Source: DASRZM01 sp035686365 (GTDB lineage: Bacteria > Pseudomonadota > Gammaproteobacteria > Xanthomonadales > Xanthomonadaceae). Taken from it: a DNA stretch of 21,616 nucleotides. The stretch covers positions 1 to 21,616 of the forward strand of contig DASRZM010000013.1 in NCBI GenBank assembly GCA_035686365.1. Reading direction: 5' to 3'. The notes beneath the pieces are model-generated. The model had not been told where the DNA came from and made no database searches. It worked only from the letters and a program-made list of their open reading frames with translations. Position numbers and translations under genes: made by a program. This document shows, piece after piece, positions 6,138 to 13,947 of the stretch. Every line of letters starts with the position of its first letter. Within the stretch, counting starts at the first letter, position 1.

Positions 6138-8045
6138 TCAGCCCCGGCGGATGCGCCGCACGAACAGGTACACCAGCGCGCCGAAGGCGACCGCTCCGGC
6201 CAGCTGCGCCAGCACCGGGTCGCCCAGCCAGGCGGTCCCGATCCCTGCCGGCCGGGTGCCCTGGATGAAGGCCGCCGCGGCGATGCCCACCCCGAGCAGG
6301 CCCTCGCCGCCGACGAAGCCCGAGCCCAGCAGCACGCCGCGGTCGGTGCGCGCGGTCGCTTCCTCGGCACGCCGGCGCCGGGTCAGCCACAGCCGCAGCA
6401 TCCCGCCCAGGAAAATCGGCGTCATCGTCGAGACCGGCAGGTACACGCCCACCGCGAACGGCAGCGACGGGATCCGCGCCAGCTCCGCCGCGATCGCGAT
6501 CCCCACGCCGATCCCCACCAGTCCCCACGGCAGCGACTGGTCGATGACGCCGTCGATCACCAGCTTCATCAGCGTGGCCTGCGGCGCCGGCAGCTCGCGG
6601 GTGCCGAAGCCGAAGGTCTCGGCCAGCAACAGCACCGCCAGGCACACGAAGGTGGCCGAGGTCAGCACCCCGATCATCTGCCCCAGCTGCTGGGCGCGCG
6701 GGGTGGCGCCGAGCAGGTAGCCGGTCTTCAGGTCCTGCGAGGTGTCGCCGGAGATCGAGGCTGCGATCGCCACCACGCAGCCGACCATCAGCGCGGCGGC
6801 TTTGCCCGACAGGTCGCTCCAGCCCAGCATCAGGAAGATGGTCGCGGTGCCCAGCAGCGCGGCGATGGTCATGCCCGAGGTCGGGTTGGAGGTGACGCCG
6901 ACCAGGCCGACGATGCGCGCGGCCACGGTCACGAAGAAGAACGCGAAGACGACCACGCACACCGCCGCCAGCAGCCGGTGCCCCAGCGGACCGACCTCGC
7001 CGAACACCGCCGGCACCAGCGCCATGACCGCTGTGACCACCACCAGCCCGACCAGCAGCGCCATGGTCGGCAGGTCGCGCTGGGTGCGCGGCGTATCGGC
7101 GTCGGCGGGGCCGCCGCGGAACTGCCGCAGGCCGACGCGGAAGCTCTCGATCATCACCGGGATGGCGCGCACCAGGGTGATGATGCCCGCCGTCGCCACC
7201 GCGCCGGCGCCGATGTAGCGGATGTAGCGGTTCCACAGCTCGCCCGCGCTCATCTGGGCGATGGTCTTGACGGTTTCCGGGAACAGCGGGTCCGGCCGCG
7301 GCTCGCCCCACCAGGCCAGCAGCGGGATGATCACCAGCGCCGCCAGCAGGCCGCCGCTGACCATGATCGTGGCCACGCGCGGGCCCAGGATGTAGCCCAC
7401 GCCGAACAGCGCCGCCGACAGGTCGAAACCGACCGCACCTTTCTTGAGCAGCGGCACCTGCACGCTGACGTGGTCGGGAATCGCCCGCACCCAGCCGGTG
7501 AGCGCCTTGAAGCCGGCGCCCGCGGCCAGGCCCCAGAACACGTGGCGGGCCTGGGCGCCGCCGGCCTCGCTGGCCTTGAGCACCTCCGCGCAGGCGGTGC
7601 CTTCCGGATACGGCAGGTTGCCGTGCTCGCGCACGATCAGGAACTCCCGCAGCGGGATCATGAACAGGATGCCGAGCAGGCCGCCGCACAGCGCCAGCAG
7701 CACCATCTGCACCAGGTCCGGCGGCACCCCCCACATGAACAGCGCCGGCAGCGTGAAGATCACGCCCGAGGCCAGCGAACTGGAGGCCGACCCGGTGGTC
7801 TGCGCCAGGTTCGCCTCCAGGATCGTGCCCTGCTTTCCGTAGCGCTGCAGCAGGCGGAACATCGCCACGGTCATCACCGCGACCGGGATCGAGGTGCTCA
7901 CGGTCAAGCCCGCACGCAGCCCCAGGTAGGCATTGGCGGCGCCGAACAGCACGCCGAACAGCGCGCCCAGGCCGATCGCCTTGAACGTGAATTCCAGCGG
8001 CGATTCGCTGGCCGCGACGTACGGTCGGTGCGCGTTGGCGTCCAT
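6138..8045 (-). CDS. OPT family oligopeptide (or metal-chelate) transporter
   Basis: This 635-residue polytopic membrane protein matches the OPT superfamily (PF03169), bacterial branch. Marks in order are an N-terminal SPLEFTFKAIGLGALFG and AYLGLRAGLTVS, then TTGSASSSLASGVIFTLPALF, NLPYPEGTACAEVLKA, SNPTSGMTIAALLG, a central KTGYLLGATPRAQQLGQ, and PFAVGVYLPVSTMTPIFLGG near the C-terminus. About 14-16 membrane helices are expected. The frame opens 12 codons earlier, but I chose the ATG at 8043-8045, which has AGGGA about seven bases upstream. Bacterial OPT substrates are mostly unassigned; peptides or metal-chelates are the family's known cargo. Its stop abuts the channel stop with no intervening base. 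Confidence 0.92.
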   Translation of the reverse strand: MDANAHRPYVAASESPLEFTFKAIGLGALFGVLFGAANAYLGLRAGLTVSTSIPVAVMTVAMFRLLQRYGKQGTILEANLAQTTGSASSSLASGVIFTLPALFMWGVPPDLVQMVLLALCGGLLGILFMIPLREFLIVREHGNLPYPEGTACAEVLKASEAGGAQARHVFWGLAAGAGFKALTGWVRAIPDHVSVQVPLLKKGAVGFDLSAALFGVGYILGPRVATIMVSGGLLAALVIIPLLAWWGEPRPDPLFPETVKTIAQMSAGELWNRYIRYIGAGAVATAGIITLVRAIPVMIESFRVGLRQFRGGPADADTPRTQRDLPTMALLVGLVVVTAVMALVPAVFGEVGPLGHRLLAAVCVVVFAFFFVTVAARIVGLVGVTSNPTSGMTIAALLGTATIFLMLGWSDLSGKAAALMVGCVVAIAASISGDTSQDLKTGYLLGATPRAQQLGQMIGVLTSATFVCLAVLLLAETFGFGTRELPAPQATLMKLVIDGVIDQSLPWGLVGIGVGIAIAAELARIPSLPFAVGVYLPVSTMTPIFLGGMLRLWLTRRRRAEEATARTDRGVLLGSGFVGGEGLLGVGIAAAAFIQGTRPAGIGTAWLGDPVLAQLAGAVAFGALVYLFVRRIRRG

Positions 8046-8130
8046 GGCGATCCCTGCGGCGTGGAGCGGCGATGGTCGCAAGCCACTGCGCCGGGCTCAA
8101 GTCGGGCGGCGGCTTGGGCCGCCTGGACCC

Positions 8131-8172
8131 GGTGTCCGTTCGCCCTGATGTATCGAAGCGCGAACGGACGCC
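8131..8172. repeat. Near-perfect 13-bp inverted repeat between SDR and OPT genes
   Basis: The arms GGTGTCCGTTCGC (8131-8143) and GCGAACGGACGCC (8160-8172) pair with a single G:T mismatch around a 16-base loop. The repeat lies downstream of the SDR stop (8198) and upstream of the OPT start (8045), both on the minus strand. No T-run follows it on either strand, so it is not a canonical intrinsic terminator. It could be a weak terminator, an mRNA-stabilising hairpin or an operator for the transporter. Confidence 0.5.
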
Positions 8173-8197
8173 AGGCGAGGTCCCGAGCGTGCGCCCT

Positions 8198-9034
8198 TCA
8201 GTCCAGGAACAGGTCCGGCAGCAGCGGCTGGCCGGGCTTGACCGCGTAGGCCTCGAAGTCGGTGACGCCGGCCTGCGCCAGCACCTGCTCGTCGATCAGG
8301 AACTGGCCGCTGCGCTCGCGGCTGGGTGTGGTCAGGATCGCGTGGGCGGCGTCGGCGACGATCTGCGGCTTGCGGCAGTGGTCCACGTTCACGCCCGGGA
8401 TCATCGCCAGCGCGGCGGTGTGGATGACCGTGCGCGGCCACAATGCGTTCACGGCGATGCCGTCCCCGTGGAATTCGGCCGCCATGCCGAGCACGCACAG
8501 GCTCATGCCGTACTTGGCGATGGTGTAGGCCACGTGCCGGGCGAACCACTTCGGGTCCAGGTTGAGCGGCGGCGAGAGCATCAGCACGTGCGGGTTGTCG
8601 GCGCGCTTGAGATGCGGAAGGCAGGCCTGCGTGCACAGGAAAGTGCCGCGGGTGTTGACCTGGTGCATCAGGTCGTAGCGCTTCATCGGCGTCTCGGCGG
8701 TGCCGCGCAGCCAGATCGCGCTGGCATTGTTGACCAGGATGTCGATGCCGCCGAAGGTCGCCACCGCCTGCGCCACCGCATCGGTCACCTGCGCCTCCTC
8801 GCGGATGTCCACGCGCAGCGGCAGGGCGCGCCCGCCGGCGGCCTCGATGGCCTCGGCGGCGCTGTGGATGGTGCCCGGCAGCTTGGGATTGGGCACGTCG
8901 GACTTGGCGGCGATGACGATGTTGGCGCCATCGGCCGCAGCGCGCAGCGCGATTTCCAGGCCGATGCCGCGCGAGGCGCCGGTGATGAACAGGGTCTTGC
9001 CGGACAGCGAGCCGGCGGCGGTGTATGGCGACAT
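8198..9034 (-). CDS. HSDL2-like short-chain dehydrogenase/reductase
   Basis: The 278-residue protein is an SDR with a Rossmann fold: the cofactor loop TGASRGIG (18-25), NNAS (102-105) and the catalytic Y170-x-x-x-K174. The stretch LSPPLNL...WF...AYTIAKYGMS is characteristic of the hydroxysteroid dehydrogenase-like 2 (HSDL2) group, where the likely catalytic serine (154) sits 16 residues before the tyrosine, farther than in ordinary SDRs. The C-terminal SCP2 domain of animal HSDL2 is absent. The substrate is unknown; acyl or steroid-like alcohols/ketones have been suggested for the group. The ATG is supported by GGGGAG about seven bases upstream. The kinase-like gene ends 107 bases upstream on the same strand. 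Confidence 0.9.
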   Translation of the reverse strand: MSPYTAAGSLSGKTLFITGASRGIGLEIALRAAADGANIVIAAKSDVPNPKLPGTIHSAAEAIEAAGGRALPLRVDIREEAQVTDAVAQAVATFGGIDILVNNASAIWLRGTAETPMKRYDLMHQVNTRGTFLCTQACLPHLKRADNPHVLMLSPPLNLDPKWFARHVAYTIAKYGMSLCVLGMAAEFHGDGIAVNALWPRTVIHTAALAMIPGVNVDHCRKPQIVADAAHAILTTPSRERSGQFLIDEQVLAQAGVTDFEAYAVKPGQPLLPDLFLD

Positions 9035-9141
9035 GTAGATCTCCCCGTGGGACTTCGGACGTGCTTGCGGATGGATGGGCGTTCGTGACCGCGCTCAGCA
9101 ACACTCTGGACACCTGCAGGAGCGACCGGTCCGGGCCGTGC

Positions 9142-9792
9142 TCAGCTCCGCGGCGTGCGCACGCCGCGGCCCTCGTTGTCTTCCCAGCGCAGCAGCCGCC
9201 GCGTCACCCAGCGGTAGACGCGCTTGCCGCTGGCGAACCAGGCCCGCCGCAGCCACGAGGGCCGCGACAGCAGCCGGCGCTCCACCGGCGTGATCGCGCC
9301 GGGATGGTAATGGCGCTTGTGCTTGAGCAGGTGACGCAGGTCCTCGCGCGCGAGCAGGCGCTGGAAGCGCCCCCGGGGCGCGCCGAAGATGGCCAGCTGG
9401 AAGTCGACCACGGCGGGGCTGCCGTCGGGCCGGATCAGCCAGTTGGGCTCCTTGGCCAGGTCGTTGTGGACCACGCCGCGCGCATGCAGCGCGTGCAGCA
9501 GGGCGCGCGCGGCGCGGAAGTACGGCAGCGCCGGCGGCGCCCCTTCCTGCATGGCGCGCCCGGCGATGTAGCTGCGATCCAGTGCCCGGCCGTCCCAGCC
9601 CAGCAGGCGCGGCACGCCGTCGACGCCGTCCAGCGCCCGCAGCGCCCGCGCCTCGCGCCCGGCCACGTAACGTGCGACCGGACGCAGCCACAGGCGGGCG
9701 CGGGTGAGGTCACGGCGGATCAGGCGCGTGCCTTCGCGCTCGACCAGCGCGATCTCGCCGAACGCGTCGTGCTTGAGGATGCGGCGCTGCAT
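9142..9792 (-). CDS. Small protein-kinase-fold (RIO/LPS-kinase-like) protein
   Basis: This 216-residue protein has the C-lobe of a kinase: H109-N-D111-LAKEPN117 as catalytic loop and D130-F131-Q132 in place of DFG, as in RIO-like and lipopolysaccharide-core-kinase-like families. A glutamate in a helix (E47) could be the alpha-C residue, but no glycine loop and no obvious ATP-binding lysine are seen in the N-lobe, so activity is uncertain. The C-terminus is strongly basic. The frame is open 23 codons further upstream, but that segment is compositionally biased. I chose the ATG at 9790-9792, which lies 9 bases after a TACACT box and has no Shine-Dalgarno, consistent with a near-leaderless mRNA. 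It is divergent from the DedA-PAP2 gene. Confidence 0.8.
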   Translation of the reverse strand: MQRRILKHDAFGEIALVEREGTRLIRRDLTRARLWLRPVARYVAGREARALRALDGVDGVPRLLGWDGRALDRSYIAGRAMQEGAPPALPYFRAARALLHALHARGVVHNDLAKEPNWLIRPDGSPAVVDFQLAIFGAPRGRFQRLLAREDLRHLLKHKRHYHPGAITPVERRLLSRPSWLRRAWFASGKRVYRWVTRRLLRWEDNEGRGVRTPRS

Positions 9793-9801
9793 GGGGCCGG
9801 C

Positions 9802-9807
9802 AGTGTA
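9802..9807 (-). promoter_or_regulatory. -10 box for the kinase-like gene, near-leaderless
   Basis: TACACT on the minus strand ends nine bases before the kinase ATG, placing the expected start of transcription only 2-3 bases upstream of the codon. No Shine-Dalgarno sequence fits in between, and no good -35 box is visible. The hexamer and distances are seen directly; leaderless initiation is inferred. Confidence 0.45.
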
Positions 9808-9862
9808 GCGCGGCGCGACCGGGCGCCGCGGCGGGCGCGACCGGCCACCGGCCACGCCCACC

Positions 9863-9868
9863 TATAAT
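9863..9868 (+). promoter_or_regulatory. Perfect -10 box directly before the DedA-PAP2 gene, leaderless start
   Basis: TATAAT at 9863-9868 is followed by seven bases and then the ATG at 9876, so transcription would begin at or next to the A of the start codon. The intervening CCGCGCC has no purine-rich ribosome-binding site. The start itself is secure, because the DedA N-terminus begins here. A convincing -35 box is not visible. Confidence 0.6.
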
Positions 9869-9875
9869 CCGCGCC

Positions 9876-11897
9876 ATGGATTCGAGCACCCTGGACGGAT
9901 TGATCACCTGGATCGGACAGCATCCGGTCGCGGCCGGTGCCGTGGTGTTCGCGATCGCCTTCTGCGATGCGATCGTGGTGCTGGGCATCGCAGTGCCGGC
10001 GCTGCCCCTGCTGTTCGCGGTCGGAGCCCTGGTCGGCCTGGGCCACATCGACGGGACCTATGCGATCGCCAGCGCCACGGCGGGCGCGTTCCTGGGCGAC
10101 GGCCTCAGCTACCTGTTCGGGCGCCACTATGGGGCGCAGCTCAAGGGCATGTGGCCGTTCTCGCGCCATCCCGAATGGCTCGCCGGCGGCGAGCAGTTCT
10201 TCCGCCGCCACGGCACCAAGGGCATCGTGATCGCGCGTTACGTCGGCGCGGTGCGGCCGTTCGTACCGGCGATCGCCGGCATGCTGCGGATGCGCGGGCG
10301 TGAGTACGTGCCCCCGAGCCTGTTCGCCGCGGCCACCTGGGCCATCGCCGGCATCGTGCCCGGCTGGCTGTTCGGCGAGTCGATGGAACTGCTGGCGGCG
10401 ATCGCCGGGCGGCTGGCGATCGTGGTCGGCCTGCTGGTGGTGCTGGTGATCGCGATCTACCTGGGCACGGTGACGCTGTACCGCTTCTTCGCACCGCGGG
10501 CGGCCTCGCTGCTGGAGCGGGCATTGGCGTGGTCGCACCGGCACCCGGTGCTGGGACGCTACTCCGAGGCGCTGATCGATCCCAACCGGCCCGAGTCGGC
10601 CTCGCTGGCACTGCTGGCGATGCTGCTGCTGCTGGCCGGCTGGGCGCTGTTCTCGCTGCTGGTGGTGCTCGGCGGCAAGGGCGAGCCGCTGGCGCTGGAC
10701 CTGGCCGTGCACCAGCTCATGTTCGCCCTGCGCACGCCGCTGGTGGACCGCCCCCTGGCGATGCTGGCAGGGCTGGGCGACTGGGAGGTGCTGGCGCCGG
10801 CCGCGCTGGTGGTGTCCGCCTGGCTGCTGTGGCGGCGCCGGCACATCGCCGCCTGGCACTGGGTGGCGGCGATCGCCTTCGGGCTGGCGCTGACCTTCAT
10901 GCTGGGCATCCTGCTCGACGTGCCCAAGCCGCCGGCGGCCACGGCCGCGCCCGGATTCTCGTTCCCGTCCGGGCCGGTGACGATGGCGACGGTGGTCTAC
11001 GGCTTCTTCGCGGTGCTGATCGCGCGCGAACTGCCCGGGCGTCGGCGCGCCTGGCCCTACGCCGCGGCCGGCATGCTGGTGGCACTGATTGCCTTCGCAC
11101 GCCTGTACCTGGGCGCGCACTGGGCCTCGGACATCCTGGGCGGCGCGCTGCTGGGCATGGTCTGGATCGCCGGCCTGGGCATCGCCTACCGGCGCCGCGT
11201 GCTGCGCTCGTTCTGGGTGCGGCCGATCTCGGCGCTGTTCTTCATCACCGTGTCCATCGCCGGGCTCTGGCACGGCACCCGCAGTGCCGAGCGCACCCTG
11301 ATCCGCTTCGATCCGCCGCAGGTGACGCGGCAGATCACCCGCGCGCAGTGGTGGCAGCAGGCCTGGATCGAGCTGCCCTCGCACCGCAACGACGTCACCC
11401 ACGCGTCGGCATGGCCGCTGAACCTCCAGTACGCCGGCCCGCTGCGCGGCCTGGCCCGGACCCTGGAAGACCGCGGCTGGCGCGGCGTGCGCGCGGGCGG
11501 CTGGCGGGGCCTGTTGTACAGCCTGGACGCCGAGGCCAGCCCCGACACCCTGCCGATCCTTCCGGCCTCGCACCACGGCGGCGGCGAGGCGCTGCTGATG
11601 TCGCGACCGGGGCCGGACCCGGACACCCGCTACGTGGTGCGCCTGTGGCGCTCGCCGCTGCGCGTGGACGCCGGCCGCACGCCGGTCTGGCAGGGTACGG
11701 TGGCGCAGATGCGCTTCGAGCGCCGGTTCGGCCTGTTCAGCCTGTGGCGGATGGACGGCCCGCACGAGCAGGCGCGCCAGGCGCTGGCGCATGCGCTCTC
11801 GCCCTGGCCGGAGCGGCTGGCGCTGCGCACCGCGCAGGGCGAAGCCCCGGTCCTGCTGGTCGCCTGGCCCGTGCTCGAGGCGCCGGCCACACGGTGA
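9876..11897 (+). CDS. DedA - PAP2 - LssY fusion membrane protein
   Basis: The 673-residue protein joins three parts. Residues about 1-205 form a DedA/SNARE-associated domain (GQHPVAAGAVVFAIAF near the start, then FFRRHGTKGIVIARYVGAVR). Residues about 230-440 form a PAP2 phosphatase-type helix bundle, and residues about 480-665 resemble the soluble LssY C-terminal domain. DedA proteins are lipid or undecaprenyl-phosphate flippase candidates; PAP2 proteins remove phosphate from lipid phosphates. In the PAP2 part the third motif is intact (R409, H415, D419). However, motif 1 reads K351-x6-A-P instead of K-x6-R-P, and motif 2 reads PSGP with P367 where histidine is usual, so phosphatase activity is doubtful. 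The gene is convergent with the LON-domain gene, with a 9-base gap. Confidence 0.9.
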   Translation: MDSSTLDGLITWIGQHPVAAGAVVFAIAFCDAIVVLGIAVPALPLLFAVGALVGLGHIDGTYAIASATAGAFLGDGLSYLFGRHYGAQLKGMWPFSRHPEWLAGGEQFFRRHGTKGIVIARYVGAVRPFVPAIAGMLRMRGREYVPPSLFAAATWAIAGIVPGWLFGESMELLAAIAGRLAIVVGLLVVLVIAIYLGTVTLYRFFAPRAASLLERALAWSHRHPVLGRYSEALIDPNRPESASLALLAMLLLLAGWALFSLLVVLGGKGEPLALDLAVHQLMFALRTPLVDRPLAMLAGLGDWEVLAPAALVVSAWLLWRRRHIAAWHWVAAIAFGLALTFMLGILLDVPKPPAATAAPGFSFPSGPVTMATVVYGFFAVLIARELPGRRRAWPYAAAGMLVALIAFARLYLGAHWASDILGGALLGMVWIAGLGIAYRRRVLRSFWVRPISALFFITVSIAGLWHGTRSAERTLIRFDPPQVTRQITRAQWWQQAWIELPSHRNDVTHASAWPLNLQYAGPLRGLARTLEDRGWRGVRAGGWRGLLYSLDAEASPDTLPILPASHHGGGEALLMSRPGPDPDTRYVVRLWRSPLRVDAGRTPVWQGTVAQMRFERRFGLFSLWRMDGPHEQARQALAHALSPWPERLALRTAQGEAPVLLVAWPVLEAPATR

Positions 11898-11906
11898 CTG
11901 GGCGCT

Positions 11907-12512
11907 TCAGGCGCCTTCGGAGGAGCCCTCGCGCTGCAGCTGCGGCAGCAGCTCGGCAAGCCGATCCAGCCGCGCATCGGGCGCGCGCATCTGCAGCAGT
12001 TCCTGCCGCTGGCGGTTGGCCAGCGGCAGCAGTTCGGCAAGCCGGTAGCCGACCCAGGCGGCGTCGTCGTAGCAGGCCTTGGGCGCCAAGCGCAGTTCGC
12101 CGCCGACCTTCTCGGCGATGCGTTCGAGCAGCGTGGCCAGCAGGCAATGCTCGGCCCGCAGCGGCTGCGGCGCGGGGCCGGGCTCGAACTCGACCTCGCC
12201 CAGGATGATGCCGTTGTCGCGCACGCGCGTGCGCACCACGTGGAAGCGCGAGTGTCCGCGCGCGGTGATCCCCAGCAGGCCGTCGGGCAAGGTATAGAAA
12301 TCCACGATGCCGGCGCTGGTGCCCCAGGCTGCCGGCAGCGCCGGCCCCTCGGCCTCGCTGCCGGCCAGGATCAGGCACACGCCGAAACTGCCCTCGCCCA
12401 GCGAGCATTCGCGGACCAGGTCCAGGTAGCGGCGTTCGAAGATGCGCAGCCTCATCTCGCCGCCCGGAAACAGCACGGCATGCAGCGGGAACAGCGGCAG
12501 GGCGACGGCCAC
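11907..12512 (-). CDS. LON substrate-binding domain protein (stand-alone)
   Basis: This is a stand-alone homologue of the N-terminal LON domain (PF02190) without ATPase or protease parts, about 201 residues. Family marks are LPLFPLHAVLFPGGEMRLRIFERRY at the N-terminus, then GSFGVCLI, GTSAGIVDF, LLGITARGHSRF and a helical C-terminal half. The family's function is unknown beyond a presumed substrate-recognition role. A TTG at 12546-12548 is available, but I prefer GTG at 12510-12512. It yields a family-like start, and a TACACT box ends just six bases before it, again suggesting leaderless initiation. It lies 66 bases after mpl on the same strand and may also be read from the adk operon. Confidence 0.82.
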   Translation of the reverse strand: MAVALPLFPLHAVLFPGGEMRLRIFERRYLDLVRECSLGEGSFGVCLILAGSEAEGPALPAAWGTSAGIVDFYTLPDGLLGITARGHSRFHVVRTRVRDNGIILGEVEFEPGPAPQPLRAEHCLLATLLERIAEKVGGELRLAPKACYDDAAWVGYRLAELLPLANRQRQELLQMRAPDARLDRLAELLPQLQREGSSEGA

Positions 12513-12518
12513 GGCCGC

Positions 12519-12524
12519 AGTGTA
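12519..12524 (-). promoter_or_regulatory. Possible -10 box before the LON-domain gene
   Basis: TACACT on the minus strand is followed by GCGGCC and then GTG, so a transcript from it would begin at the start codon. If the upstream TTG is the real start, this hexamer is coding (Tyr-Thr). No -35 box is evident. Confidence 0.3.
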
Positions 12525-12578
12525 GGCAGGCCGGCGGCGGGCCGGCAAATCGTCCCGGCGACCGCCCGTGCCGCGGCC

Positions 12579-13943
12579 TCAGCGGGTGTCGCGCAGGTGC
12601 TGGACGAAGCGCTGTGGCGCGCCCTCGAAACCGCCGTTGGACATGAAAACCACGCGGTCGCCCGGCGCCACCTCGGCGGCCAGCGTATCGAGCAGGGCAT
12701 CCACGCCCGGCTCGGCACTGGCACGGCCGCGCACCGCGGCGACGACCGAGCGCGCATCCCAGGACAGTTCCGGCCGGGCCAGCAGCAGCACCCGGTCGGC
12801 CAGCTTCAGGGCCGGCGCCAGGTCGCGCGCGTGCGCGCCCGAGCGCATCGAATTGCTGCGCGGCTCCAGCACCGCGACGATGCGCGCCGCGCCGGCGCGC
12901 GCGCGCAGCCCCTGCAGCGTGCTGGCGATCGCGGTGGGATGGTGGGCGAAGTCGTCGTACACGGCGATGCCGTCGATCTCGGCCAGCAACTGCAGGCGCC
13001 GGGCCACGCCGCCGAACTCCGCCAGCTGCGCGAGCACGGGTGCGACCTCGACGCCGCCGGCCGCGGCCGCGGCCAGCGCCGCCAGCGCGTTCATCACGTT
13101 GTGCCGGCCCAGCAGCGACCAGTGCACCTCGCCAACCGGCTCGCCATGGGCGAGCACCTGGAAGCGCGAGCCGTCGGCTGCGAGCAGGCGCGCGCGCCAT
13201 TCGGCCTCCACGTCGATGCCGTAGCGCAGCACCGGCGTCCAGCAGCCCATCGCCAGCACCTGCGCCAGCGCCGCGTCCTCGCCATTGACCACCAGCGTGC
13301 CGGTGCCCGGCACTGTGCGCACCAGGTGGTGGAACTGCCGCGCGATCGCATCCAGGTCCGGAAAGATGTCGGCGTGGTCGTACTCCAGGTTGCCCAGGAT
13401 GGCGATGTGCGGGCGGTAGTGCACGAACTTGGAGCGCTTGTCGAAAAATGCGGTGTCGTACTCGTCGGCCTCGACCACGAAGTCGGCGCCGGCACCCAGC
13501 CGCGCCGACACCCCGAAGTCGGCCGGCACCCCGCCGACCAGGAAACCCGGCGCGCGGCCGGCGCGCTCGAGCACGAACGCCAGCAGGCTCGTGGTCGTGG
13601 TCTTGCCGTGGGTGCCGGCGACCGCGAACACGCGGCGCCCGGCCAGCACCCGCTCGGCCAGCCACTGCGGGCCCGACACATAGGCCATGCCCGTGTCCAG
13701 CACGTGCTCGATCGCGGCATTGCCGCGCGAGATCGCATTGCCCACCACCACCAGGTCGGTATCGGTGGCGATGTGGGCCGGTGCATAGCCGTGCTCGAGC
13801 GCAATGCCCAGCGCCTGCAGCTGGGTCGACATCGGCGGGTAGACGTCGTGGTCGGAGCCCTCCACCGTATCGCCGCGCTCGCGCGCCAGCGCCGCAATGC
13901 CACCCATGAACGTGCCGCAGACTCCGAGAATGTGCAGCTTCAC
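12579..13943 (-). CDS. mpl: UDP-MurNAc:L-Ala-gamma-D-Glu-meso-DAP ligase (murein recycling)
   Basis: Mpl joins the recycled tripeptide L-Ala-gamma-D-Glu-meso-DAP to UDP-MurNAc, returning cell-wall turnover products to peptidoglycan synthesis in the cytoplasm. The 454-residue protein has the three-domain Mur-ligase plan: the UDP-binding N-terminus MKLHILGVCGTFMGG, the ATP loop GTHGKTT (110-116), EADEYDTAFFDKRSKF and NLEYDHADIF in the centre, and a C-terminal domain with DDFAHHPTAI and LEPRSNSMR. These two latter features separate Mpl from MurC. The start codon is GTG at 13941-13943, only four bases after the upstream gene, with no strong Shine-Dalgarno, suggesting coupled translation within adk-(membrane protein)-mpl. 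Confidence 0.95.
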   Translation of the reverse strand: MKLHILGVCGTFMGGIAALARERGDTVEGSDHDVYPPMSTQLQALGIALEHGYAPAHIATDTDLVVVGNAISRGNAAIEHVLDTGMAYVSGPQWLAERVLAGRRVFAVAGTHGKTTTTSLLAFVLERAGRAPGFLVGGVPADFGVSARLGAGADFVVEADEYDTAFFDKRSKFVHYRPHIAILGNLEYDHADIFPDLDAIARQFHHLVRTVPGTGTLVVNGEDAALAQVLAMGCWTPVLRYGIDVEAEWRARLLAADGSRFQVLAHGEPVGEVHWSLLGRHNVMNALAALAAAAAGGVEVAPVLAQLAEFGGVARRLQLLAEIDGIAVYDDFAHHPTAIASTLQGLRARAGAARIVAVLEPRSNSMRSGAHARDLAPALKLADRVLLLARPELSWDARSVVAAVRGRASAEPGVDALLDTLAAEVAPGDRVVFMSNGGFEGAPQRFVQHLRDTR

Positions 13944-13947
13944 CGGG

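Noticed and set aside
9720..11792. Minus-strand 690-codon frame opposite the DedA-PAP2 gene
   Set aside because: Biased composition and no motif; shadow of a recognised gene.
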